This document shows positions 54,203 to 62,166 of a DNA stretch of 64,000 nt, one piece after another. A program made the position numbers and the translations under genes. The DNA comes from Clostridium sp. (GTDB taxonomy: Bacteria > Bacillota > Clostridia > Clostridiales > Clostridiaceae): assembly GCF_022482905.1 (NCBI RefSeq), contig NZ_JAKVOI010000001.1, positions 3,473,958 through 3,537,957 of the forward strand, written 5' to 3'. The notes under the pieces were generated by a model. That model was given only the letters and a program-made list of their open reading frames with translations. It had not been told where the DNA came from and did no database searches. Each line of letters opens with the position of its first letter. The first letter of the stretch is position 1.

Positions 54203-54307
54203 TTATTTTTTCTTCTTTTTAATGGACATATTACTACAACAAAGGGCTATTGCAATGCAAATAATTAAAGCTATAATACTTCCAGTTGACCATCCACCGA
54301 AATTCAT
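54203..54307 (-). CDS. 34-residue hydrophobic small membrane peptide
   Basis: ATG 54307 is preceded by GGAGG with 7-base spacing. The peptide starts MNFGGWSTG, has one hydrophobic stretch of about 16 residues ending in LCCS and a C-terminal run of lysines (KKKKK). Small proteins of this shape are either type I toxin-like or regulatory membrane peptides. It is encoded divergently from the T-box promoter. I do not recognise a named family. Confidence 0.55.
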   Translation of the reverse strand: MNFGGWSTGSIIALIICIAIALCCSNMSIKKKKK

Positions 54308-54411
54308 CTTCCAGTCCTCCAATTATAAAATTTTTGTCTACATTAGGTATAGTATCATAGATTCTAACTATAAGTCTATATTGTAGAATTATTTATGTTT
54401 ACTTTTTTTAC

Positions 54412-54440
54412 TTGACTGTATTGAATTTATATAGTATTAT
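54412..54440 (+). promoter_or_regulatory. Promoter of the T-box/nitrogenase-like operon
   Basis: TTGACT (54412-54417), 17-base spacer, TATTAT (54435-54440). Transcription would start about 35-45 bases before T-box Stem I. Confidence 0.7.
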
Positions 54441-54483
54441 TTGAAGCATAAGTCTAATATATAATAGACTGTTTAATAATTTA

Positions 54484-54776
54484 ATTGCTATGATGAGAAG
54501 AGTAGGCTGCACAATGCTACGAGAGAGAATTCCCCCTGGGTGTAAGGAAATTTTAGCTAAAATGTAGTCGAATTGCATCTTTGAGCACTGAGTTGAATCC
54601 TAGTAGATTTCAGCGTGTACGTACGTTAGAACGTTGAGGTATGATTGTACCAATAATTAGTTTTTACATATGAACTGTATTTGTGTAATTTATACAGTTT
54701 AATATGCGATAAACAGAGTGGAACCGTGAAAGTGACCTTTTGCCTCTGTATAGAGACGGAAGGTTTTATATATTTT
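54484..54776 (+). promoter_or_regulatory. T-box riboswitch, tRNA-Cys specific
   Basis: Stem I: GATGAGAAGAGTA (K-turn and AGTA), helix GGCTGCA (54505-54511)/TGTAGTC (54563-54569), AG bulge GAGAGAG and distal loop GGGTGTAAGG. The specifier loop reads GAAT-TGC-A, so the codon is TGC (54574-54576), cysteine. T-box sequence: ACAGAG (54713-54718), TGGAACCGTG and CTCTGT (54744-54749). Its tRNA-binding bulge TGGA (54719-54722) pairs with UCCA ends, meaning discriminator U73, as in tRNA-Cys. The competing terminator is ACCTTTTGCCTC (54735-54746)/GAGACGGAAGGT (54753-54764) plus TTTTATATATTTTT. Uncharged tRNA-Cys would switch the operon on. Confidence 0.9.
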
Positions 54777-54820
54777 TATATAATTTTGATTATAATTCTT
54801 AGTTGACCAGATATACTGGA

Positions 54821-54862
54821 GACTAGGTAAGCAGAAAGTTGATGCTTGCTTGGTCTTTTTTT
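54821..54862 (+). terminator. Second terminator in the leader
   Basis: GACTAGGTAAGCA pairs (three G-U) with TGCTTGCTTGGTC, followed by seven Ts, 31 bases before the start codon. A further checkpoint after the T-box terminator, with no gene in between. Confidence 0.7.
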
Positions 54863-54892
54863 GTATTTAAATTATGAAGAAAGGGTGATAAA

Positions 54893-56446
54893 ATGTCAAA
54901 AAAAACAATAAATCTTAACTTGACGCAAGTAGAAAACAGGGAGACTAGATTAGGGACCATAACTGCCTGGGATGGTTCGGCAACTGAGTTGTGGAAGGAA
55001 TCAAACTATGAATTGAGAAGTCAGAGGAAACATGATGGCTGCAAAAAACAGAAAGTTTGTCGATTGTGTGAATTAAATTCACCGATAAATCAACAGACAA
55101 TGTGTGCTAATGCCATTGTTGAATGCCAGATAGGGAATATTACAGACTGTGTACTTATTCAGCATGCTCCAGTTGGTTGCTCGGCAGATAATGCCTGGTT
55201 TAATCTTGCCTTTAACATGGGACTTGGAAGAAGGAACAAGCCGCCACAGAATTTACAGATTTATAGCACAAATCTTTTAGAAAATGATATGGTTTTTGGT
55301 GCTTCAGATAAACTAAAACAGACAATACGGGATGCAAAGGAACGTTTTAATCCCAGAGCAATTTTTATTTCAATGTCGTGTGCTACGGCTATTATAGGTG
55401 AAGATATAGATAGTGTTGCACAAGAGATGGAAAAAGAAATTGGAATAACAGTTATTCCATTGCATTGCGAAGGCTTTCGCTCAAAACACTGGAGCACTGG
55501 ATTTGATATTTCACAGCATGGAGTTTTACGTCAAATAGTAAAGCGCAAACCTGAAAAACAGAAGGATTTAATTAATATTGTGGCTTTGTGGGGAACTGAT
55601 TATTTTACAGAAATATTAAAACCTCTTGGCTTGAAAGTAAATTATATGATAGACATGGCAAGCTATGATGAACTTGCTCAGGCATCGGAAGCTGTGGCTA
55701 CAGCAACTTTTTGTCACACACTTGGTTCTTATATGGCTACAGCACTTGAGGAACATTTTGGTGTTCCGCAGATTGACGCACCTCAGCCTTATGGAATTTC
55801 AGGTACGGATGCATGGTTGAGGGCAATCGGTAAAGTTGTTGGGAAGGAAAAGGAAACCGAAGAATACATAAAAAGCGAGCATGAAAGAGTACTTCCCAAA
55901 ATTAAGGAACTGCGAGAAAAGTTTAAAGGAATTAAAGGGTTTGTCATGACAGGTTCATCTTATGCACATAGTCTTATTTCAGTTCTGCGTGAATTGGGAA
56001 TAGGTGTTGATGGTTCTGTGGTATTCCACCATGACCCTGTTTATGACGGTGGACATGAGAATCAGGATACGCTTAGAGAGCTTATCGGCACTTATGGAGA
56101 TATCCCTAATTTTACAGTAAGTAAAACACAGGCATTCCAATTAAATGCCCTATTTAAACGGGTGAAGACAGATTTTGTAATAATTAGACATCAGGGACTT
56201 GCACCTGAGGCGGCAAAACTCGGTATCCCATCTTTGGCCATGGGTGATGAGCATTTTCCTGTTGGTTATGATGGAATAATTCGAACGGGTGAGGTTTTGC
56301 TGGATATTCTTGCAAGAAAGAAGTTTAATGAGGTTCTTTCTAGACACGTTAAAAGTCCGTATAATGAATGGTGGCTTAGCCAAAATGATCCATTTTTGCT
56401 TGCAAAACATCCTGAAGTGCTTGATGAAAGAGTAAAACTTGTGTAA
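54893..56446 (+). CDS. Nitrogenase-like component 1, NifD-type subunit
   Basis: A 517-residue protein of the nitrogenase component 1 superfamily. Cysteines 71, 96 and 163 (MCANAIVEC, PVGCSADN, SMSCATAIIGEDI) sit where P-cluster ligands are expected. Cys274 in ATFCHTLGSYMATALEEHFGVP aligns with the FeMo-cofactor cysteine of NifD (HCYRSMNYI), and His454 in MGDEHFPVGYDG may match the cofactor histidine. Extra N-terminal cysteines 50, 56 and 59 are unusual. Overall it does not look like NifD, AnfD, VnfD, BchN or CfbD, and is closest in style to methylthio-alkane reductase-type proteins. Controlled by a Cys T-box. No NifH-like gene is in the window. RBS GAAAGGGTG. Confidence 0.85.
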   Translation: MSKKTINLNLTQVENRETRLGTITAWDGSATELWKESNYELRSQRKHDGCKKQKVCRLCELNSPINQQTMCANAIVECQIGNITDCVLIQHAPVGCSADNAWFNLAFNMGLGRRNKPPQNLQIYSTNLLENDMVFGASDKLKQTIRDAKERFNPRAIFISMSCATAIIGEDIDSVAQEMEKEIGITVIPLHCEGFRSKHWSTGFDISQHGVLRQIVKRKPEKQKDLINIVALWGTDYFTEILKPLGLKVNYMIDMASYDELAQASEAVATATFCHTLGSYMATALEEHFGVPQIDAPQPYGISGTDAWLRAIGKVVGKEKETEEYIKSEHERVLPKIKELREKFKGIKGFVMTGSSYAHSLISVLRELGIGVDGSVVFHHDPVYDGGHENQDTLRELIGTYGDIPNFTVSKTQAFQLNALFKRVKTDFVIIRHQGLAPEAAKLGIPSLAMGDEHFPVGYDGIIRTGEVLLDILARKKFNEVLSRHVKSPYNEWWLSQNDPFLLAKHPEVLDERVKLV

Positions 56447-56467
56447 AAACATATGAGGAGGATTAGA

Positions 56468-57817
56468 ATGTCTGAAACTAAGATAGAGAAAAAAAGCAGT
56501 ACAATAGTACATCCACATTATGCTTGTGCAGTAGGCGGCGCATATACTGCAGTAGCAATTAAGAATGGTGTTCCAATTACAAACTGTGGACCGGGGTGTA
56601 TGTACAAGCAATACTTTTTTATGGGATTTGAAAATGGCTTTCAAGGTTCTACCAGTACCGGCGGAGGTAATGTTCCCAGTGTAAATGTAGGTGAAAATGA
56701 TATAGTATTCGGAGGTGAAAAAAAGCTTGATAATTTAATAAAATCAGTTTTAGCAATTTATAATGGTGAATTGTTCGTGGTAGCTACAGGCTGTACTGGA
56801 GAACTTATAGGAGATGATGTCGGAGCAGTTGTAAAGAAATATCGTGAGGCGGGTTATCCTATAGTGTATGCAGATACAGCTGGTTTCAAAGGTTCAAACC
56901 TTATAGGTCATGAAATTGTTGTGAAAGCAATTATAGATCAATTTGTTGGAGATTATGAAGGGGAAAAGAAAAAAGGATTAATCAATTTGTGGTTTGAGAC
57001 ACCTTTTTTTAATACAAATTGGCGTGGAGACTATTTGGAAATTGTAAGGATTTTAAAGAATATAGGTTTTGAAGTAAATGTACTCTTTGGACCACAAAGT
57101 GGTGGGGCAAAAGAATGGAAGGAAATTCCCAAAGCACAATTTAATCTTGTAATATCACCCTGGGTAGGAGTAAATATTGCGAAACACCTGGAAAAAAAAT
57201 ATAATCAGCCTTATTTGCATATTCCTGTAATACCTGTTGGTGAGGAAGCTACTACAGCTTTTATAAGACAATTAGTTGAATATACAGGAATCGATGCTGG
57301 AAAAGCAGAAGCGTTTATTGAAGAAGAGACAGAATTGTATTATTACTTTTTAGATTCTTTTTCACATTTTTTCTCAGAGTATTGGTATGGCCTGCCCTCC
57401 CGATTTGCTGTTGTAGGCGACAGTGCTTATACGCTTGCCTATACAAAATTTCTATCAGATCAGATGGGGCTTATACCTGTAAAGCAGATTATTACAGATA
57501 ATCCACCGGAGCAATTCAGAGAGAAAATAAGCAAGGAATTTAGGAATCTGTCTGAAGGTGTGTCTGTGGAAGTAGAATATATTGAAGATGGTTATCTTGC
57601 AGAAAAATCACTTGCAGAAGCTGATTTCGGTTCAGGAGTTCCATTGATATTGGGTTCAACATGGGAATCCGATGTAGCACGACAAAAAAATGCATTGCTA
57701 ATAGAAATAAATTCACCTTCTTCCGAGACAGTAGTGCTGAACAGATGTCATATAGGATATAGAGGTGCTCTGCAGTTGATAGAGAGAATTTATACATCAA
57801 CTGTAGGCGGAAAGTAA
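56468..57817 (+). CDS. Nitrogenase-like component 1, NifK-type subunit
   Basis: A 449-residue partner of the preceding protein, 21 bases after it. Cysteines 20, 40/44 and 109 (HYACAVGG, NCGPGCMYK, ATGCTGELIGDDVGAV) are P-cluster-like. Other family segments: YADTAGFKGSNLIGHE, PVGEEATTAFI, SRFAVVGDSAYTLAYTKFL and GYRGALQLIERI. ATG 56468 follows GAGGAGG. The two subunits should form a heterotetramer needing an external NifH-type reductase. A decayed copy lies at 10218-10740. Confidence 0.85.
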   Translation: MSETKIEKKSSTIVHPHYACAVGGAYTAVAIKNGVPITNCGPGCMYKQYFFMGFENGFQGSTSTGGGNVPSVNVGENDIVFGGEKKLDNLIKSVLAIYNGELFVVATGCTGELIGDDVGAVVKKYREAGYPIVYADTAGFKGSNLIGHEIVVKAIIDQFVGDYEGEKKKGLINLWFETPFFNTNWRGDYLEIVRILKNIGFEVNVLFGPQSGGAKEWKEIPKAQFNLVISPWVGVNIAKHLEKKYNQPYLHIPVIPVGEEATTAFIRQLVEYTGIDAGKAEAFIEEETELYYYFLDSFSHFFSEYWYGLPSRFAVVGDSAYTLAYTKFLSDQMGLIPVKQIITDNPPEQFREKISKEFRNLSEGVSVEVEYIEDGYLAEKSLAEADFGSGVPLILGSTWESDVARQKNALLIEINSPSSETVVLNRCHIGYRGALQLIERIYTSTVGGK

Positions 57818-57924
57818 GAAGAATATATATTTACCGTTATAATTTTTATGTTATTGTGGTATAATATTAGTAATAAGAAGGGTGGATTATGAATTTAGTC
57901 TGCTTAATTAAATTTATATGCTTG

Positions 57925-57966
57925 AATAATAGATAGATCTTCCAAGGGACTATCTATTATTTTTTA
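57925..57966 (+). terminator. Terminator of the nitrogenase-like operon
   Basis: AATAATAGATAG pairs with CTATCTATTATT, followed by TTTTTT. The same stem is found after the decayed copy. Confidence 0.8.
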
Positions 57967-58021
57967 AAAATATTGTTATTTATATTGACTATTAATAGAC
58001 AATAGGTGTATTGTATAATTA

Positions 58022-58160
58022 ACTTAAGAATAGAGATAATAAAAGCAGGATGCTGGTAACATCCTGTAGTATACAACTCAGTTGCTCGACCAACTGATAA
58101 AGCTTAAACTATAAAAAGTAGCCATACCAATTGAGACGGGTGGGCTACTTCTTTATGTTA
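58022..58160 (+). ncRNA. Probable antitoxin small RNA
   Basis: Downstream of TATAAT (58014-58019) come two tight hairpins, CAGGATG/CATCCTG (58046-58066) and TCAGTTG/CAACTGA (58079-58098), and then AGTAGCC...GGGCTACTT (58115-58150), which ends in T-rich DNA. The last stem is also the terminator of the toxin gene on the opposite strand, so the two RNAs overlap at their 3' ends, as in Bacillus TxpA/RatA-type systems. The -35 is not clear. Confidence 0.6.
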
Positions 58161-58240
58161 TTTATAAGCACGATAATTAAATTTATCAAAGCTATCAAAA
58201 ACGATAGAGCAGCAAAAACTACTATAAACATTTCGTACAT
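58145..58240 (-). CDS. Type I toxin-like small membrane peptide (Hol_Tox/TxpA type)
   Basis: A 31-residue peptide starting MYEMFIVVFAALSFLIALIN, almost wholly hydrophobic, ending in charged NNIKK. ATG 58240 is preceded by AAGGGAGGTGATACAT, an exceptionally strong ribosome binding site typical of type I toxins. The peptide closely fits the putative holin-like toxin family. A TATAAT box on the minus strand at 58315-58320 would give a leader of about 70 bases. Paired with an RNA encoded on the + strand. Confidence 0.8.
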   Translation of the reverse strand: MYEMFIVVFAALSFLIALINLIIVLINNIKK

Positions 58241-58337
58241 ATGTATCACCTCCCTTCTTAAAGGGATGGCAATACCAGCTGCCCACACGCAACTTATTGA
58301 ATTGTACATTTCATATTATATCATAGAATGTGAGTGC

Positions 58338-58373
58338 TGAAAATATATAGGTGGGTGGTGAAACGCCGATACC
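58338..58373 (-). repeat. Dispersed ~30-base repeat, copy B
   Basis: TGAAAATATATAGGTGGGTG then GTGAAACGCCG; related to copy A at 19902. It lies just upstream of the toxin promoter on the minus strand. Confidence 0.5.
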
Positions 58374-58454
58374 TACCACTATTAAAAACTTTCGGGACAA
58401 TTATAAAATAAAAAAGAACCTACCATCCTGTAAGTCCTTTGATTTCAACATTTA

Positions 58455-58530
58455 TGGCAGGGGTAGAAGGCTTCGAACCCTCAACCAATGGTTTTGGAGA
58501 CCACTACTCTACCAATTGAGCTATACCCCT
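58455..58530 (-). tRNA. trnW: tRNA-Trp (CCA anticodon)
   Basis: 76 bases on the minus strand including the encoded CCA. Acceptor AGGGGTA/TACCCCT, D arm TAGCTCAATTGGTAGAGTA, anticodon loop CTCCAAA with CCA anticodon, and T loop GGTTCGAAGCC. Discriminator G73, as expected for bacterial tRNA-Trp. Confidence 0.95.
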
Positions 58531-58590
58531 ATAATATAAATATCTATCGACAGAAGTTATTATATTACATAAAGGTGTACTCGTCAAGTT

Positions 58591-59520
58591 CTAGTTGTTG
58601 TTTTTTGGCTCATATACTTTTCTGAGGCTTTCCATGTTGTATTTAATAGTATCTTCATAGGTTTCCCGTCCGTCAAACATATGTATTTTGGCAGTCTTAA
58701 TATGAGAATTTTTTATTACATCGTAATTGCTTTTCAACTCAGAATCATTGGTATACAGAAGAACTGTAGAGCTGTCCAATTTGTCCTGTAAAGATTTACG
58801 GTCTACAGGATCTACTGGGAGAATATTCCCCATGGAGGAATTTATATTCATGAGTTTCAGTCTATTGTAATTCGTAAAATATGCTAGATTTTCATTTAAT
58901 GTTATAAAATTGTACTCCTTCAAATTTTCATTTATGTCGTTTATATCCTTTTCATAATCCTGAATTTTTTTTAGTTCGTCTGAGAAGTTCTTTTCATAAA
59001 AGGATCTATTTTGTGGATCTTTGTCCTCTACTGCGTTTTTTATATTGACAAGTATGACCTTGTAATTGTCAAGATTCATAAAATAATAAGGATTTTGATT
59101 TACTGTAATATTGCCGTATTTTAAAGGTTTGTCATAGGATAAAAGTTTTGCACCTCTTGAAGAATTTATTATTCCAACCTTGTTTTTGTCAAGTTTTTGT
59201 GTGAAACTATCTATCCATGGCTCAAATCCAGCACCCACATATATAAATAGATCTTCTCTGGAAATATTATTTAAACTGTCATATGTAAATTTAAAATTAA
59301 TTTCACTTTCTCTATTTTTAAACATATAGTTTACTCTGTGCTTGTCTTTTACAATGGTTTTTACAATTGTATACAGTAGTTTGTCGGTAGTCATTATATC
59401 CAACTTTACGCTGGAATCCTTTGGCGCTTTATATGTAGGAATATCGCTGCTGGTCTTTGAATTACTGCAGGCGGTAAGAAATAACAATGTAATAATTAAT
59501 ACGATCAAAACCTTCTTCAA
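58591..59520 (-). CDS. Metal ABC transporter substrate-binding lipoprotein (ZnuA-like), orphan
   Basis: About 309 residues. TTG 59520 (AGAGGTG 6 bases upstream) gives a clean lipoprotein signal MKKVLIVLIITLLFLTACSN with lipobox Cys. The in-frame GTG 59529 lies in the ribosome binding site. The domain has the ZnuA/TroA layout (DLFIYVGAGFEPWID, NPYYFMNLDNYKVILVNI), but the usual histidine ligands are sparse. No permease or ATPase gene is nearby. Zn/Mn/other metal unclear. Confidence 0.75.
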   Translation of the reverse strand: MKKVLIVLIITLLFLTACSNSKTSSDIPTYKAPKDSSVKLDIMTTDKLLYTIVKTIVKDKHRVNYMFKNRESEINFKFTYDSLNNISREDLFIYVGAGFEPWIDSFTQKLDKNKVGIINSSRGAKLLSYDKPLKYGNITVNQNPYYFMNLDNYKVILVNIKNAVEDKDPQNRSFYEKNFSDELKKIQDYEKDINDINENLKEYNFITLNENLAYFTNYNRLKLMNINSSMGNILPVDPVDRKSLQDKLDSSTVLLYTNDSELKSNYDVIKNSHIKTAKIHMFDGRETYEDTIKYNMESLRKVYEPKNNN

Positions 59521-59713
59521 AATTTTCACCTCTATACGGCTTTATAAGATTCTGTAATAAGTATATTTTACATAATGTGTTTTAACAATGCAAACAATGT
59601 ATAATTCATATATGTTTCTTATTTTACCATTTTTAACTTAAAATACTTTGGATAAACTATTTATTATGATAAAATAAAAATTAGTTATATATTTTTTTAT
59701 AAGGAGTTTAATT

Positions 59714-60985
59714 ATGAAGATAAGCATGGATAAAATAATAAGAGCTATGTCGATTGCATTGGATTTGGCACAGATGAGTTCAAGAGGAAGTAATTATAAT
59801 ACCCCTATTATAGAAAAAATAACGAACATAAACTATTCTAATCATAGATTTATGCATCATTCACAAAGAACTACTTATATTGCTCTTAAAATTGCTGAAC
59901 AGTTGAATTTGAGTGAGGATAGGAAAAAATATATATATGTGGTTTCTCTTCTTCATGATATAGGAGCGTCAAATTGTCTTGATGAAAGTCATTCATCAAG
60001 TTTATTTATAAAGAAACACTGCATTACAGGTGCGAATATAATCAGCACTTTCCCAAAATTTAAAGGAATTGATAGAATAATATTGTACCATCATGAAAAT
60101 TTTGATGGCAGTGGTGCCATTGGACTGAAAGGAGACTCTATCCCTATAGAGAGTCAGATAATCAGGGTTTCCGATATAACTGAACTTCTGTATAAAGAAG
60201 ATGAAAATGTTTTTAAACAGAGGGAGTACATCAGAAATTGGATAAAAAGGAAAAGTGGCATTATATTTTCAAAGGAGATAGCGGATGCATTTCTGGATAT
60301 TTCATCCAAAGATATATTCTGGTTTGATATGGAAAACATATCTTTTATGGATATAATCCTGGATAAGGTAAGACCAAAACTGAATATATATTTTGATTTA
60401 AATGAATTTGCAATAATAGCAGGAATATTTGCAAATATTATAGATGACAAGAGCAAATTTACGGCTACACATTCCAAAGGTATAGCTGAGCTGGCTTATT
60501 TGGTTTCAATACATATTGGATATGACAGGGAGAAATGCAGTAAAATGAGGATAGCAGGGCTTTTACATGATATAGGAAAACTTGCCATTCCAATAAGTAT
60601 ACTTGACAAGGAAGGAGCTTTGACTCCTGAAGAATTTGAAATAATAAAGTCACATGTATATTACACAAGGATAATACTCGACAGGATAGAGGATATACCG
60701 GATATAAGTACATGGGCATCAAATCATCATGAAAAATTGAATGGAAAGGGATATCCAGAGGGGCTTACAGCAAAAGATCTGTCGGAGGAATCAAGAATTC
60801 TTGCCGTATGTGATATATATCAGGCCTTGACGGAAGACAGACCGTATAGAATTGGAATGGAACGTGGGAAGGCATTTTCCATAATGGATGATATGGTCAA
60901 GGGAGGATTTATATGTGGAAGAGCTTTTGGAAATTTAAAATGTGCATTGAATTCTATAAATGAAATTAAGGATGTAGCGAGGTGA
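59714..60985 (+). CDS. Two-HD-domain protein with C-terminal HD-GYP
   Basis: A 423-residue cytoplasmic protein. The N-terminal HD half has HHSQRTTYIALKIAEQL, LLHDIGASNC and HHENFDGSGA. The C-terminal half is a full HD-GYP domain (THSKGIAELAYLVS, LLHDIGKLAIP, HHEKLNGKGYPEGL). HD-GYP proteins hydrolyse cyclic di-GMP or related dinucleotides. No sensor domain is visible. RBS AAGGAG. The gene directly abuts tsaE. Confidence 0.85.
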   Translation: MKISMDKIIRAMSIALDLAQMSSRGSNYNTPIIEKITNINYSNHRFMHHSQRTTYIALKIAEQLNLSEDRKKYIYVVSLLHDIGASNCLDESHSSSLFIKKHCITGANIISTFPKFKGIDRIILYHHENFDGSGAIGLKGDSIPIESQIIRVSDITELLYKEDENVFKQREYIRNWIKRKSGIIFSKEIADAFLDISSKDIFWFDMENISFMDIILDKVRPKLNIYFDLNEFAIIAGIFANIIDDKSKFTATHSKGIAELAYLVSIHIGYDREKCSKMRIAGLLHDIGKLAIPISILDKEGALTPEEFEIIKSHVYYTRIILDRIEDIPDISTWASNHHEKLNGKGYPEGLTAKDLSEESRILAVCDIYQALTEDRPYRIGMERGKAFSIMDDMVKGGFICGRAFGNLKCALNSINEIKDVAR

Positions 60986-60991
60986 GTGTCA

Positions 60992-61447
60992 GTGGATTTC
61001 TTTTCGGGCAGTGAGGAAGACACCGTAGGTTTGGGTGAGAGACTGGGGAGGCTTCTGAAGGCTGGAGACATAATTTGTTTAAATGGAGAACTTGGTACAG
61101 GGAAAACACATTTTGTAAAGGGATTGGCAAAAGGACTTGATATAGATGATACAATAACGAGTCCGACTTTTGCCATAGTGAATGAATACAAGGGGAGATT
61201 GAAACTCTATCATTTTGATGTATACAGGGTAAATGATCCTGATGAAATAGAGGCTATAGGATTTGATGAATATATTTTCAGCAATGCAGTGAGTATTATA
61301 GAGTGGTCGGATTATATAGAACAGCTTATACCGGAGGAACACATAAAAATAAATATAGAGAAAGACGCATTGCAAGGATTGAATTTTAGAAAAATAAGTA
61401 TAAATTATTGTGGTGAAAGATATGATTATATAAAGGAGTTAGTTTAA
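60992..61447 (+). CDS. tsaE: tRNA threonylcarbamoyladenosine protein TsaE
   Basis: A 151-residue P-loop protein with Walker A NGELGTGKTHFVKGLAKGL, SPTFAIVNEY, HFDVYR and EWSDYIEQLIP. TsaE is the ATPase for t6A modification of tRNA with TsaB/TsaD. GTG 60992 is chosen because GAGGTGAG lies 5 bases upstream; GTG 60986 overlaps this site. Followed by tsaB and rimI, the usual order. Confidence 0.92.
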   Translation: MDFFSGSEEDTVGLGERLGRLLKAGDIICLNGELGTGKTHFVKGLAKGLDIDDTITSPTFAIVNEYKGRLKLYHFDVYRVNDPDEIEAIGFDEYIFSNAVSIIEWSDYIEQLIPEEHIKINIEKDALQGLNFRKISINYCGERYDYIKELV

Positions 61448-61449
61448 AT

Positions 61450-62166
61450 ATGAAAGTACTGAGTCTGGATTCTTCAACGGAATGTGCAGCATGTGCAGTA
61501 TTATCCGAGGAGAAATTGTATGGGGAAATATTATTTAATTATAAAAAACAGCATTCCAGGATATTGATGCCCATGATAGATAGTCTGCTCAACAATATCG
61601 GAATGGATGTGAATTCATTGGATGGATTTGTAGTTTCAAAGGGTCCGGGATCATTTACAGGACTTAGAATTGGGGCTGCAGTAGTGAAGGGACTGAGCCA
61701 GGGAAGCAGCAAACCTTTCGTGGGAGTATCTTCCCTGGATGGATTGGCATATAATTTATCCTATACTGAGGGAATAATATGCCCCATGCTCGATGCTCTT
61801 AGGGGGAATGTCTATACTGCTGCCTATAAGTTTCAAAATAGTCAGCTTGTTAGGATGAGTGAATACATGGTAGTTCCCATAGGGGATCTGATAAACAGGT
61901 TGAATTCTATGAAGCAGCAGATTTGTTTTATCGGGGATGCTGTTTCAAAATTCAGAGAGGAAATCTTGAAGAGCAGTACAAATACGGTGATATTTGCACC
62001 TGTCAGTATGAATATTGTAAGGGCTTCTTCTATAGGAGAAATTGGAATTAAGCTTATGAGGGATAAAAAATATGATGACATATACAGCTTTGCACCTTTT
62101 TATCTAAGAAAATCACAGGCGGAAAGAGAATATGAAAGGAAAGCGAAATTGGAACATCATGAGTGA
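61450..62166 (+). CDS. tsaB: tRNA threonylcarbamoyladenosine protein TsaB
   Basis: A 238-residue protein with LSLDSSTECAACAVL, KKQHSRILMPMID and SKGPGSFTGLRIGAAVVKGL. TsaB is the partner of TsaD in t6A synthesis. It starts 2 bases after tsaE and overlaps rimI by 8 bases, which indicates a translationally coupled operon. Confidence 0.94.
   Translation: MKVLSLDSSTECAACAVLSEEKLYGEILFNYKKQHSRILMPMIDSLLNNIGMDVNSLDGFVVSKGPGSFTGLRIGAAVVKGLSQGSSKPFVGVSSLDGLAYNLSYTEGIICPMLDALRGNVYTAAYKFQNSQLVRMSEYMVVPIGDLINRLNSMKQQICFIGDAVSKFREEILKSSTNTVIFAPVSMNIVRASSIGEIGIKLMRDKKYDDIYSFAPFYLRKSQAEREYERKAKLEHHE

Noticed and set aside
54893-57817. Interpretation as a molybdenum nitrogenase for N2 fixation
   Set aside because: Sequence motifs differ from NifDK, no nifHENB genes are adjacent and the leader responds to tRNA-Cys, so sulfur metabolism is a better fit.
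58131-58340. 69-codon plus-strand frame
   Set aside because: It is the antisense shadow of the small toxin gene and its strong ribosome binding site on the minus strand.
58351-58539. 62-codon plus-strand frame
   Set aside because: It overlaps the tRNA-Trp gene in antisense, so it is not a protein gene.
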